From an uncultured Oscillospiraceae bacterium (GTDB lineage: Bacteria > Bacillota > Clostridia > Oscillospirales > Oscillospiraceae), in contig CANQRM010000003.1 of the NCBI GenBank assembly GCA_947626265.1, positions 62,001 through 126,000 of the forward strand: 64,000 nucleotides of DNA, given 5' to 3'. The notes under the pieces are model-generated. The model was not told where the DNA came from. It saw nothing but the letters and a program-made list of their open reading frames with translations, and ran no database searches. The position numbers and the translations under genes were made by a program. Shown here piece by piece: positions 1 through 8,447 of this stretch (positions are counted from its first letter, which is position 1; each line of letters begins with the position of its first letter).

Positions 1-335
1 CCATCCGGGAGGCCGGGGGCCTCGCGGTGGCGGCCCACCCCCTGCAGTACGGCTACGAGGGGGAGGACCTGGAGGCCTTTCTGCGGGCGGCGAAGGACGC
101 CGGGTGCGGGGCCATGGAGGTGTGGTATCCCGGCTATACGGAGGAGGAGCGGGCCATGCTCCTGGGCCTGGCGAAGCGGCTGGGCCTGACCCCCTCGGGG
201 GGCAGCGACTTCCACGGCAGCCGCAAGCTCCACATCGCCATGGGTACCGGCAGGGACGGGGACCTGGCGGTGCCGTACGAGGTGCTGGAGGGCCTGCGGG
301 CGGCCCGGGAGGCGAATTTATTACAAAGACCTTAA
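1..335 (+). CDS. PHP-domain metal-dependent phosphoesterase, C-terminal part (5' truncated)
   Basis: Only the C-terminal ~110 residues are present. The open frame runs in from the left window edge, so the ATG at 27 in the track is internal. The sequence shows the PHP-family signatures 'GGLAVAAHP' and 'SGGSDFHG', whose His and Asp residues bind the metal cluster in this family. Such stand-alone PHP proteins are commonly phosphoesterases acting on nucleotides or 3',5'-bisphosphates; the exact substrate cannot be told here. The stop is TAA, followed by an AT-rich gap of 91 bases carrying a promoter for the next gene. Family call is firm, substrate unknown. Confidence 0.8.
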   Translation, partial: IREAGGLAVAAHPLQYGYEGEDLEAFLRAAKDAGCGAMEVWYPGYTEEERAMLLGLAKRLGLTPSGGSDFHGSRKLHIAMGTGRDGDLAVPYEVLEGLRAAREANLLQRP

Positions 336-350
336 TTTGGGGATTTGTAC

Positions 351-379
351 TTGTTTTATGGGCAGATGTTGTTTATAAT
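351..379 (+). promoter_or_regulatory. Sigma-A type promoter upstream of the U32 gene
   Basis: TTGTTT (351-356) and TATAAT (374-379) are separated by 17 bases in the only AT-rich stretch of the region. Transcription would start about 40 bases before the ATG at 427. A GAGGG lies just before that start codon. Confidence 0.6.
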
Positions 380-426
380 ATAGTGGCCTATACAGTTTTT
401 TCAGTCATCGTATCATGTGAGGGACT

Positions 427-2526
427 ATGCTTGAGCTTTTAGCCCCCGCCGGGAGCACCGAGGCGGTCATCGCCGCGGTGCAGAGCGGGGCGGACACAGT
501 ATATATGGGCGACGCGCTCACGGCCCCGGGCAAAAGCGGACAGGACCTGGACCGGGAGGGCCTGGCCAGGAGCATCCGCTACTGCCGCCTGCGGGGCTGC
601 AAGGCCGCGGTATCCGTGGGCGGGCTCTGCACCGACGAGAGCATGGGCCGTGCCCTGGATCTCGCCGTATTCGCCGCGAAGGAGGGCGCGGACGCCCTCG
701 TCGTCCGGGACATCGGCCTTATCGGCGCATTGCGCCGGGTGCTGCCGGATATGCCCCTGTGGGGGGACATCCGCATTGCCGCCAGCAGCCTGGAGGGCGT
801 GACGGCGGCCGCCGCCATGGGGCTTTCCCGGGTGGCGCTGGCCCCGGAGCTTTCCGCCGAGCAGCTGGCCGTCATCGCCCGGGCCGCCCCCATCGAGACG
901 GCGGTGTGCGTCCACGGGCCGGTATGCGTGGCCCACGGGGGCCGCTGCTACATAGGCGCCCTGGCCCACGAGCACCGCAGCGACAGCTGCATGAACTGCA
1001 CCGAGCCCTGCCGGGGCCGGTTCTCCCTGGGCGGGCGGATGGACGAGCGGCCCCTTTCCATGGCGGACGTGTGCCTCATAGACCACCTGGAGGGCCTGGA
1101 GGCGGTGGGCGTTGCCTGCGCCTTCATTGAGGGCCGGAGCCGGACGCCGGAATATGTGGCCTATGTGACGAAGTTATATGCCCGGGCCATCCGGGAGCAG
1201 GTGATGCCCTCGGACGAGGAACGGGAGACTTTGCGGAGCGTATTTTCCTCCGGCGCGCTCACGGACAGCTGGTTCACCGGGGAGCCGGGGCCGGATATGT
1301 TCGCCCTGCCGGAGACAAAGCCGGACCGGGCCGCGGCCCGGACGGCCGCCGAGGTGCGCAAGGGCTATATGAACGGGGAGCTTCGCCGGGTGCCGGTGAA
1401 GTTTTACGCGGTGATGGAGCAGGGGAAGAAGGCCCTGTTCGCCGTGGAGGACGGCATGGGCCGCCGGGCGGCCTACCGGGGCTATGAGCCCCTGGATATG
1501 GGCCGGCAGGGCATATCCGAGGGCCGGGTAAGAGAAATACTCTACCGCACGGGGGGCACCCCCTTTTACTGCACCGAGGCCAACTGCGCCATCGGCCAGG
1601 GCCTGGACTACCCCGACGAGGCGGTGGAGGAGGCCCGAAAGGCCCTTCTGGCGGAGCTGGCGGACAAGACCCGGGAGACGGCGCCCATCCGGGAGGGAGA
1701 GCGCCCGGCCATGCCGGAGACGGTCCCGCCCCAGGGCCCGCCCAAGCTCATCATCCAGGTGACCAACGAAAACCAGCTGACGGCAGAGCTTGCAGCCGAG
1801 GGGCCGGACCTTCTGTATGTACCGGCGGAGCTTCTGGCCGCGGGCACGGCGGGCATCGAGCCTTTTAGGGCCCGGGGCGTGCGCATCGCGGCGGTGCTGC
1901 CGGCGGTGGTGTCCGAGGCGGAAAAGCCGGAGCTGCGGGAGCTTTTGGAGACCTTGAAGGCCCAGGGCATAACCGAAGTGCTGGCCGGGGACCTGGGGCT
2001 TCTCGCCGCCGCGGGACAGGCGGGCATGGCCGTGCGGGGGGACTTCGGCCTCAACGTGGCCAATTCCTGGACCCTGGACCGGCTGGGCCGGGCGGGGTTT
2101 CAGTCCGTGACCGTGTCCTGCGAGCTGTCCGCACGGCAGATCGCCGCCATGGCAAAGAGCGCCCCCACGGAGATGATCGTCTACGGCCGGGTGCCGGTGA
2201 TGGTGACGGACCACTGCCTCATCCGCAACAGCGCGGGGCGGTGCTCCTGCTCCACTCCCACCAGCATGTCGGACGTATTCGGCGGCGTGTACCCGGTGGC
2301 GAAGGAATTTGGCTGCCGGAACACGGTCTATGACGCGCGAAAGATATTCCTGGCCGACCACCCGGAGGTGTATACCGGCATTGGCCTCTGGGGCCTCAGG
2401 CTGCTGTTCACGGCGGAGAGCCCCCGGGAGTGCCTGCTGGTGACGGAGCGGTACAAGGCCATGAACGACTATGTGCCCATCAACGCCAGCCGGGGCGCCT
2501 ATCAGAAGGGAGCGCTATGGATCTGA
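427..2526 (+). CDS. Peptidase U32 family protein (RlhA/collagenase-like)
   Basis: A 699-residue U32-family protein. The N-terminus 'LELLAPAGS' and the TIM-barrel-like first half are typical. A cysteine set at about C161, C167, C174, C188, C191 and C195 ('RCYIGALAHEH', 'CMNCTEPCRG') matches the family's conserved cysteine region; in characterised members (RlhA, TrhP, UbiU/V) cysteines hold an iron-sulfur cluster and the proteins act in RNA or quinone hydroxylation, despite the peptidase name. A second U32-like half follows ('VYGRVPVMVTDHC'). Length fits the long RlhA-like group. It overlaps maf by ten bases, so the two are co-transcribed. A role in rRNA hydroxylation is possible but not proven here. 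Confidence 0.8.
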   Translation: MLELLAPAGSTEAVIAAVQSGADTVYMGDALTAPGKSGQDLDREGLARSIRYCRLRGCKAAVSVGGLCTDESMGRALDLAVFAAKEGADALVVRDIGLIGALRRVLPDMPLWGDIRIAASSLEGVTAAAAMGLSRVALAPELSAEQLAVIARAAPIETAVCVHGPVCVAHGGRCYIGALAHEHRSDSCMNCTEPCRGRFSLGGRMDERPLSMADVCLIDHLEGLEAVGVACAFIEGRSRTPEYVAYVTKLYARAIREQVMPSDEERETLRSVFSSGALTDSWFTGEPGPDMFALPETKPDRAAARTAAEVRKGYMNGELRRVPVKFYAVMEQGKKALFAVEDGMGRRAAYRGYEPLDMGRQGISEGRVREILYRTGGTPFYCTEANCAIGQGLDYPDEAVEEARKALLAELADKTRETAPIREGERPAMPETVPPQGPPKLIIQVTNENQLTAELAAEGPDLLYVPAELLAAGTAGIEPFRARGVRIAAVLPAVVSEAEKPELRELLETLKAQGITEVLAGDLGLLAAAGQAGMAVRGDFGLNVANSWTLDRLGRAGFQSVTVSCELSARQIAAMAKSAPTEMIVYGRVPVMVTDHCLIRNSAGRCSCSTPTSMSDVFGGVYPVAKEFGCRNTVYDARKIFLADHPEVYTGIGLWGLRLLFTAESPRECLLVTERYKAMNDYVPINASRGAYQKGALWI

Positions 2527-3083
2527 TACTGGCCTCCGCCTCGCCGAGACGGCGGGAGCTGATGGGTTATTTCGGACTGCCCTTTGCCATAGTCCCCGCC
2601 GCGGGGCCGGAGACGCCCCCCGCCGGGGCGGACGCCGCCCATACGGCGGAGGCCCTGGCCCTGGCCAAGGCGAGAGAAGTGGCGGGAACGCACCCCGGCG
2701 CCGTGGTCATCGGCGCGGACACGGTGGTGGAAGTAGACGGCATTATTCTTGGAAAGCCCAAGGACGAGGCCGACGCCAGGCGCATGCTCCGGCTGCTTTC
2801 GGGCCGGGAGCACCGGGTGTATACGGGCCTCGCGGTCATATGCGGCGGCCGGACGGAGAGCTGCGCCGAGTGCACGCGTGTGCATTTCCGGCCCATGACT
2901 GAGGCGGAGATCGACGATTATATCGCCACCGGCGAGCCCATGGACAAGGCCGGGGCCTACGGCTATCAGGGCCGGGCGGGCCAGTATATCCGGGGCATAG
3001 AGGGAGACTTTTTCAACGTGGTGGGTCTGCCCCTGTGCCGGCTGGGACTTATGCTTGCGGAAATAGGAGTCAAGCTGCATTGA
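2517..3083 (+). CDS. maf: Maf-like nucleoside triphosphate pyrophosphatase
   Basis: 188 residues, the usual Maf length. It shows the N-terminal 'LASASPRRRELM' nucleotide-binding motif, 'IGADTVV' and 'DKAGAYGYQG', which are hallmark Maf motifs. The family hydrolyses non-canonical or specific NTPs/dNTPs (dTTP, UTP, modified nucleotides) to the monophosphate and has been linked to septum formation. The start at 2517 was chosen over the longer track ORF (2430) because the family begins at this Met, and the ATGGATCTGA overlap with the U32 stop suggests translational coupling. Its stop overlaps the TTG start of mreC. The maf-mre arrangement is common in bacteria. Confidence 0.93.
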   Translation: MDLILASASPRRRELMGYFGLPFAIVPAAGPETPPAGADAAHTAEALALAKAREVAGTHPGAVVIGADTVVEVDGIILGKPKDEADARRMLRLLSGREHRVYTGLAVICGGRTESCAECTRVHFRPMTEAEIDDYIATGEPMDKAGAYGYQGRAGQYIRGIEGDFFNVVGLPLCRLGLMLAEIGVKLH

Positions 3084-3928
3084 AGGAATACCTGAAAAAA
3101 TACGGTCTGCGGATAGGCGCGGCGGTATTGGCCGTGGTGCTGGTGGTGGTATTGGCCACCGCGCTGCTGCATGGCCGGGCCGGGCTCATGTCCAACCTGA
3201 CCGGCGCTATCGCCAGCCCCGTGGGCCAGGCGGCCTCCGCCGCCGTGGAGTGGATCGAGGGCATATACGGCTATATCTACAAATACGACCAGCTGGTGGC
3301 GGAGAACAACTCCCTCCGGGCCCAGCTGGCCCAGGCCCAGCAGGCGGCCATCGACGTGACCCAGTACCAGGAGGAGAACAAGAGCCTCCGAAACGCCCTG
3401 AACTTCGCGGAGAAGCATGAGGACTACGTGATGGAGCCGGCCAAGATCACCGAGTGGTCCAGCTCCAACTGGGAGAGCAGTTTCCGCATCTCCAAGGGCT
3501 CGGACAACGCCGCGAACCCCATCGAGGCGGGCGACTGCGTGGTGACGGAGTACGGCGCGCTGGTGGGCCAGGTCATCGAGGTGGGCGACAGCTGGAGCAC
3601 GGTGCGCACGCTTGTTGACTCCAGCATCGACGTGGGCGCCCTGGTGGGCGAGGCCGGCGCGGTGGGCATGTGCGTGGGCGACTTCGCCCTCATGCAGGAC
3701 GACCTGCTCCGGCTGACGTATCTTTCCGAGAACGCCCAGCTGGTGGAGGGGGAGGCTGTGCTGACCTCCGGCCGCGGCTCCATCCCCCAGGGCCTGGTCA
3801 TCGGCTACATCAGCCAGGTCCTGAGCGAGGGCAACGGCCAGTCCCTCTACGGCGTGGTGGAGCCGGCCTGCGATCTGGGGAGCCTGTCCCAGGTGTACAT
3901 CATCACGGACTTCACCATCCAGGAGTAA
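3080..3928 (+). CDS. mreC: Rod shape-determining protein MreC
   Basis: 282 residues. An N-terminal transmembrane helix (about residues 10-30, 'AAVLAVVLVVVLATALL') is followed by a coiled-coil stretch ('AENNSLRAQLAQAQQ') and the beta-rich MreC domain ('GALVGQVIEVG', 'LVIGYISQV'). MreC is the extracytoplasmic scaffold of the elongasome and activates PBP2. The start is taken as TTG at 3080, which overlaps the maf TGA and has AGGAG ten bases upstream; no ATG fits before the membrane helix. mreB, the actin-like partner usually found upstream, is not in this window. mreD follows directly, its AGGAG ribosome site being formed by the last codons of mreC. Confidence 0.93.
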   Translation: MKEYLKKYGLRIGAAVLAVVLVVVLATALLHGRAGLMSNLTGAIASPVGQAASAAVEWIEGIYGYIYKYDQLVAENNSLRAQLAQAQQAAIDVTQYQEENKSLRNALNFAEKHEDYVMEPAKITEWSSSNWESSFRISKGSDNAANPIEAGDCVVTEYGALVGQVIEVGDSWSTVRTLVDSSIDVGALVGEAGAVGMCVGDFALMQDDLLRLTYLSENAQLVEGEAVLTSGRGSIPQGLVIGYISQVLSEGNGQSLYGVVEPACDLGSLSQVYIITDFTIQE

Positions 3929-3933
3929 CAGCC

Positions 3934-4485
3934 ATGCTCTTAGACCTTATCGACTTGTCCAAGCTGCGCCGGGCCATCGTGTACGGCCTGGTGCTGGCGG
4001 GGCTGTTCATATTGCAGGACCTGATCGTGTCCCGCGTCACCCTGTTCGGCGTGCGCGCGCTGCTCGTCCCCGCGGCGGTGACGGCCATCGGCCTTTTCGA
4101 GGGCGGCGTCTGGGGCGGGGTCATCGGCCTCGTGGCCGGGTACTTCAATGACATGGCCACGGGCCATGTGATCCTGTTCACCGTCCTGCTCCCGGCGGCG
4201 GGGTTTCTCTCCGGCGCGCTGGGAAAGTTCATGCTCCACAAGGGCTTCATGTCCTACATGACCCTGGCGTTTCTGGTGCTGGCTGTCGCGGCCTTCTGTC
4301 AGATGTTCCGGTTTTTATTCCTCCTGGACGCCGACGCCAAAGTGTTCCACAGCCTGTATCTGGGCGGGTCCTCCGCCTGGCGGGTGCTGCGCACGGGGCT
4401 GGTGCAGACTTTGTGGAGCCTGGTGTGGGCCGTGCCCATCTATTTCCCCTGCAAGCTCATCGCCTCCAAGCCCATGGGCCGGTAA
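3934..4485 (+). CDS. mreD: Rod shape-determining protein MreD
   Basis: A 183-residue polytopic membrane protein with about five hydrophobic helices ('AIVYGLVLAGLFILQDL', 'LFTVLLPAAGFLSGAL', 'MTLAFLVLAVAAFCQMF'). Position between mreC and mrdA and the general MreD pattern identify it; sequence conservation in MreD is low. It is an elongasome membrane component working with MreC, RodA and PBP2. The track ORF begins far upstream (3670) inside mreC; the start at 3934 has AGGAG eight bases away, overlapping the mreC stop. Confidence 0.9.
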   Translation: MLLDLIDLSKLRRAIVYGLVLAGLFILQDLIVSRVTLFGVRALLVPAAVTAIGLFEGGVWGGVIGLVAGYFNDMATGHVILFTVLLPAAGFLSGALGKFMLHKGFMSYMTLAFLVLAVAAFCQMFRFLFLLDADAKVFHSLYLGGSSAWRVLRTGLVQTLWSLVWAVPIYFPCKLIASKPMGR

Positions 4486-4504
4486 CGGCCAAGAAAGGTT
4501 CCCC

Positions 4505-6598
4505 ATGAAAAAGCTCATAAGTCCCGGACGGCTGGTGTTTCTGGGTATCCTGATGGCCGCGGTCCTGGGCATATTCTTCACAAAGCTGTATATGCTGCAG
4601 ATCGTGGAGGGCAACGCCAACTACGAGGCCAGCACCAACTCCATCCTGTCCACCGAGACGGTCATCGCCGCCCGGGGCAACATCATGGATAGATATGGTC
4701 GGCTGCTCGTCTCCAACCGCAACTGCAATAACCTGCTCATCGACGTGGACGAGCTCTTTTACTCCGGCCTGGACGACAACGAGATCAACGCCGCTATCCT
4801 GCAGATGTGCCAGCTCATCGAATCCAACGGCGACCACTATAACGACGAGCTGCCCATCACCACCAGTACCCCCTGGGAGTTCACCAGCATGTCCTCCACC
4901 CAGGCCCAGCTTCTCAACGCCTGGCTGGACGCCAAGGGCCTGCCCCGCAGCGCCACCGCCGTGGAGGTCATGGCCCGCATGCGCACCCGCTACGGCATCG
5001 ACGGCAACTACTCCGCCGAGGAGATGCGCATCATCGCCTCCGTGCGCTATTCCATCAACGTCCGCTACGACATCAACACGTCGGACTATATCTTCGCCCA
5101 GGACGTGAACATCAACACCATCACCTCCCTCATGGAGGCGGACCTGCCCGGCTTCGACGTGCAGGTGAGCTACATCCGGGAGTACAACACATCCTACGCC
5201 CCCCATCTGCTGGGCTACACCGGCCTCATGGACGCGGAGGATTATAAAAAATACAAGGACAAGGGCTACCCCATGAATGCCACCATCGGCAAGTCCGGCA
5301 TCGAGGCGGCCTTTGAGGACTATCTCCACGGCGTGGACGGCGAGGCGGAGATCACCCGCACCAGCGAGGGCGTGGTGACCCGCACCGTGTATACGAAGGT
5401 CCCCCAGCCGGGGAACAATATCTACATCACCATCGACAGCGAGCTGCAGGGCGCGGCGGAGACCGCCCTGGCCACCTATATTGAAAACGCCAACGCCGAG
5501 ACCGAGCGCAGCAACCAGCAGGCCGAGGCCAACGGAAAGCTCTCCGAGATCCGGGAGCTCATCACCGGCGGGGCCCTGGTGGCCCTGGACGTGAACACGG
5601 GGGAGCCCCTGTGCATCGCCAGCTACCCCTCCTATAACCTGGAGACCTTCTGGGACGACGTGGACGAGCTGATGCACGACAAGACCAACCCCCTGGTGAA
5701 CCGGGCGCTGTCGGGCCTCTACTCCCCCGGGTCCACCTGGAAGCCCTGCATGGCCGTGGCGGCCCTGACGGAGGGCTTTATAGACGGCAAGACCACCATC
5801 AACTGCACCCGCGTGTTCGATAAATACATCGACGCGGGCTACGCCCCCGGCTGTACCGGCGGGCCCCACGGCCCGCTGACGGTGGACCAGGCCCTGACCT
5901 GGAGCTGCAACTTCTTCTTCTTCACTGTGGGCGACCAGATCACCATCAAGAACATCGACAAATACGCCGCCCTCTTCGGCCTGGGCGAGCCCACGGGCAT
6001 CGAGCTGGCCGAGGCCAGCGGCCGGGTCTCCTCTCCCGAGTACAAGGCCCAGCTCTACGCCGGCCGACGGGACGCGGCCTGGTACGCGGCGGACACCCTC
6101 CTGGCCTCCATCGGCCAGGGCCTCACCGGCGTCACGCCCCTGCAGCTGGCCCGGTACTGCGCGGCGCTGGCCAACAGCGGCAAGGTATACAGCACTTCCC
6201 TTCTGAAGTCCGCCTCCAGCTATGACTACTCCGAGAGCGTCTATGAGCGGGAGCCGGAGGTCATGAGCGAGGTAAAGAGCGGCCAGTATGTGTGGGACCT
6301 GGTCCACGAGGGCATGCGGGGCGTGGTCACCCGGGGTACGGCCGTCAACCAGTTCTACGGCTTCCCCTACACCGTGGCCGCCAAGACCGGCACCACCGAG
6401 ACCGGCAACGCCACCAACGACGCCTTCTTCATCTGCTACGCCCCCTATGAAAAACCGGAGGTAGCGGTGGCGGTGGCCATCGAGAACGGCTCCAAGGGCG
6501 CCAACCTGGGCAATATCGCCCGGGAGATGCTCCAGTATTACTTCGAGTTCAAGCAGAGCACACAACAGACGGAAAACGAGCTGACCATGCTGCACTGA
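4505..6598 (+). CDS. mrdA: Penicillin-binding protein 2 (elongasome transpeptidase)
   Basis: 697 residues, class B PBP. There is one N-terminal membrane anchor (about residues 9-30), a PBP dimerisation domain, and a transpeptidase domain with all three active-site motifs: STWK (S410 nucleophile), SCN (467-469) and KTGT (627-630). It cross-links peptidoglycan during side-wall elongation outside the membrane. Its place after mreC-mreD supports the PBP2/MrdA assignment over the divisome PBP3. An RBS-like AAAGG lies just before the ATG. The C-terminus ends shortly after the domain, without PASTA repeats. Confidence 0.93.
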   Translation: MKKLISPGRLVFLGILMAAVLGIFFTKLYMLQIVEGNANYEASTNSILSTETVIAARGNIMDRYGRLLVSNRNCNNLLIDVDELFYSGLDDNEINAAILQMCQLIESNGDHYNDELPITTSTPWEFTSMSSTQAQLLNAWLDAKGLPRSATAVEVMARMRTRYGIDGNYSAEEMRIIASVRYSINVRYDINTSDYIFAQDVNINTITSLMEADLPGFDVQVSYIREYNTSYAPHLLGYTGLMDAEDYKKYKDKGYPMNATIGKSGIEAAFEDYLHGVDGEAEITRTSEGVVTRTVYTKVPQPGNNIYITIDSELQGAAETALATYIENANAETERSNQQAEANGKLSEIRELITGGALVALDVNTGEPLCIASYPSYNLETFWDDVDELMHDKTNPLVNRALSGLYSPGSTWKPCMAVAALTEGFIDGKTTINCTRVFDKYIDAGYAPGCTGGPHGPLTVDQALTWSCNFFFFTVGDQITIKNIDKYAALFGLGEPTGIELAEASGRVSSPEYKAQLYAGRRDAAWYAADTLLASIGQGLTGVTPLQLARYCAALANSGKVYSTSLLKSASSYDYSESVYEREPEVMSEVKSGQYVWDLVHEGMRGVVTRGTAVNQFYGFPYTVAAKTGTTETGNATNDAFFICYAPYEKPEVAVAVAIENGSKGANLGNIAREMLQYYFEFKQSTQQTENELTMLH

Positions 6599-6635
6599 GG
6601 CATGGGAGGCGTACACATATGTTAGGAGGAACGGC

Positions 6636-7046
6636 ATGAATATCGCACTGATGGCCCACGACGGAAAGAAGGAATTGATGGTCCAGTTCTGCATCGCCTA
6701 CTGCGGCATTTTGGCGGAACACAACATCATCGCCACCAACACCACCGGCAAGCTGGTCAGCGAGGCCACGGGCCTGCCCATCGAGCTGTACATGAACGCC
6801 ACCCAGGGCGGCGTACAGCAGATCGGCGCCCGTATCGCCTACAACGAGATCGACCTGGTCCTGTTCTTTGCGGACCCCTACCACCCGGAGCTGTTCGGCC
6901 CGGTGAACGAGATCGCCCTTCTCTGCGCTACCCACAACATCCCCTTCGCCTCCAACATGGCGACGGCGGAGGTGCTCATCCAGGGCCTGCGCCGGGGCGA
7001 CTTCGCCTGGCGCGACATCGTCAACCCCAAGAACAAGAAAAAATAA
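6636..7046 (+). CDS. Methylglyoxal synthase-like protein lacking key catalytic residues
   Basis: 136 residues, colinear with MgsA of Bacillus and E. coli. It starts 'MNIALMAHDGKK' and ends with the 'ASNMATAE' helix. Canonical MgsA converts dihydroxyacetone phosphate to methylglyoxal. Here the signature 'GPxGGDQQ', whose Asp is the catalytic base (D71 in E. coli), reads 'ATQGGVQQ'; the 'PHDPD' segment (H98/D101 in E. coli) reads 'ELFGPV'; and the phosphate loop 'TGTTG' reads 'TNTTG'. H19/D20 and D91 equivalents remain. So the fold is clear, but classical activity is doubtful. It has a strong AGGAGG site and follows mrdA by 37 bases, matching the known placement of mgsA near mre genes in clostridia. 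Confidence 0.85.
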   Translation: MNIALMAHDGKKELMVQFCIAYCGILAEHNIIATNTTGKLVSEATGLPIELYMNATQGGVQQIGARIAYNEIDLVLFFADPYHPELFGPVNEIALLCATHNIPFASNMATAEVLIQGLRRGDFAWRDIVNPKNKKK

Positions 7047-7060
7047 CAGGAAAAGGATAG

Positions 7061-7086
7061 GGCGGCAGCCGGTCCCGGCTGCCGCC
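7061..7086 (+). terminator. Perfect inverted repeat, terminator-like but without a T tract
   Basis: GGCGGCAGCC and GGCTGCCGCC flank GGTCCC in the 57-base gap between the mgsA-like gene and hisS. The stem is very stable, but no T run follows, so it may attenuate or protect mRNA ends rather than fully terminate. Confidence 0.5.
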
Positions 7087-7103
7087 ATCCATGAGGAATG
7101 AGT

Positions 7104-8441
7104 ATGGAACGCATCAAGCCCCGGACTCTGTCCGGGTTTATGGAGCTGCTGCCCGGGCCCCAGGCCCAGATGGACGCCGTTATGCAGGTGCTGCGGGATA
7201 CCTACGCCCTGTACGGCTTCACCAATATCGACACCCCCGCCATCGAGGCGGCGGAGGTGCTGCTGGCCAAGGGCGGCGGCGAGACGGAAAAGCAGATATA
7301 CCGCTTTATGAAGGGGGACCACGACCTGGCCCTCCGGTTCGACCTGACCGTGCCCCTGGCCAAGTACGTGGCCATGCATTACGGGGAGCTTGCCTTCCCC
7401 TTCCGCCGCTGTCAGATCGGCAAGGTCTATCGCGGCGAGCGGAGCCAGCGGGGCCGGTTCCGGGAGTTTTACCAGGCGGATATCGACGTCATCGGCGACG
7501 GGAGCCTGGACATTTCCAACGACGCGGAGATGCCCGCGGTGATATGCCAGGTGTTCCGTAAGCTGGGGATAGAGCGGTTTTGCATCCGCATCAACAACCG
7601 GAAGATATTGAACGGCCTGTTCGCGTACCTGGGCGTGGGGGAGCAGGCCGGGGCGGTGATGACCGCGGTGGACAAGCTGGAGAAGATCGGCCGGGACAAG
7701 GTATTGGACCTGCTCGTCGACTTGGGTGTGGAGTCAAATAATACCGGGGAGCTTCTGGATATCCTGGCCTCTGATGACCCCATGGGGACCCTGGCGGCCC
7801 TCGCCGGGAAGAATGAGACGCTGGACTTAGGAATAGAGGAGCTCAAGGCCGTCACCGGGCTCTTGCCCACGTTGGGCGTGCCGGACGACAAATGGCGCGT
7901 TGACCTGACCATCGCCCGGGGGCTGGACTACTACACCGGCACGGTGTATGAGACCCAGCTTTTAGACCACCCGGAGGTGGGTTCCGTCTGCTCCGGCGGG
8001 CGCTATGACGACCTGGCGGGGTACTACACAGACAAAAAGCTGCCCGGCGTGGGCCTCTCCATCGGCGTGACGCGGCTATTTTACATCCTCCAGGAGCAGG
8101 GGCTTTTGAACGAGGACCTGCCCACCGCCCCCTGCGACGCGCTGGTGATCCCTCTGGGGGAGGACATGGGCTACGCCATGGCCTGCGCCACCGTTCTGCG
8201 CCAGGCGGGCGTGCGGACCCAGGTGTATACCGAGAAGAAAAAGACCAAGGCCAAGTTCGCCTATGCGGACAAGCTGGCCGTGCCCTACGCCGTGGTGGTG
8301 GGTAGTGACGAGGAGGCCAGCGGCACCGTGGGGCTCAAGGACCTGCGGGCGGGCGGCCAGGTGACCGTCTCTGCCGCCGAGGCCGCCGAAATTATAAAAA
8401 AGAGCATAGCCAGGCATGTGAAGCCTGTGAAGGGAGAGTAA
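7104..8441 (+). CDS. hisS: Histidine--tRNA ligase (eukaryal/archaeal-like subtype)
   Basis: 445 residues. A class II synthetase core is visible: 'LRFDLTVPLAKYVA', motif 2 'RGRFREFYQADIDVIG', the histidine-binding 'ARGLDYYTGTVYE', 'SGGRYDDLAG', and a C-terminal HisRS anticodon-binding domain ('DALVIPLGED'). It charges tRNA-His. The 'FDLTVPL...FREFYQ' form resembles the eukaryal/archaeal-type HisRS more than the usual bacterial 'LRPEGTA...QFHQ' form. Start 7104 was preferred to 7098 because GAGG then sits seven bases upstream. No T-box leader fits in the short upstream gap. It forms the usual hisS-aspS pair with the next gene. Confidence 0.9.
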   Translation: MERIKPRTLSGFMELLPGPQAQMDAVMQVLRDTYALYGFTNIDTPAIEAAEVLLAKGGGETEKQIYRFMKGDHDLALRFDLTVPLAKYVAMHYGELAFPFRRCQIGKVYRGERSQRGRFREFYQADIDVIGDGSLDISNDAEMPAVICQVFRKLGIERFCIRINNRKILNGLFAYLGVGEQAGAVMTAVDKLEKIGRDKVLDLLVDLGVESNNTGELLDILASDDPMGTLAALAGKNETLDLGIEELKAVTGLLPTLGVPDDKWRVDLTIARGLDYYTGTVYETQLLDHPEVGSVCSGGRYDDLAGYYTDKKLPGVGLSIGVTRLFYILQEQGLLNEDLPTAPCDALVIPLGEDMGYAMACATVLRQAGVRTQVYTEKKKTKAKFAYADKLAVPYAVVVGSDEEASGTVGLKDLRAGGQVTVSAAEAAEIIKKSIARHVKPVKGE

Positions 8442-8447
8442 GAAACC

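Noticed and set aside
439-1086. Long antisense ORFs opposite the U32 gene (and similar long antisense ORFs such as 4457-6694, 8076-10391, 56524-59022, 58739-61792)
   Set aside because: They are rich in Gly, Ala, Arg, Pro and His, lack family motifs and ribosome sites, and mirror the third-position GC bias of the real genes on the other strand.
7047-7103. Possible T-box before hisS
   Set aside because: The gap is only 57 bases and contains just an inverted repeat; there is no room for a T-box.
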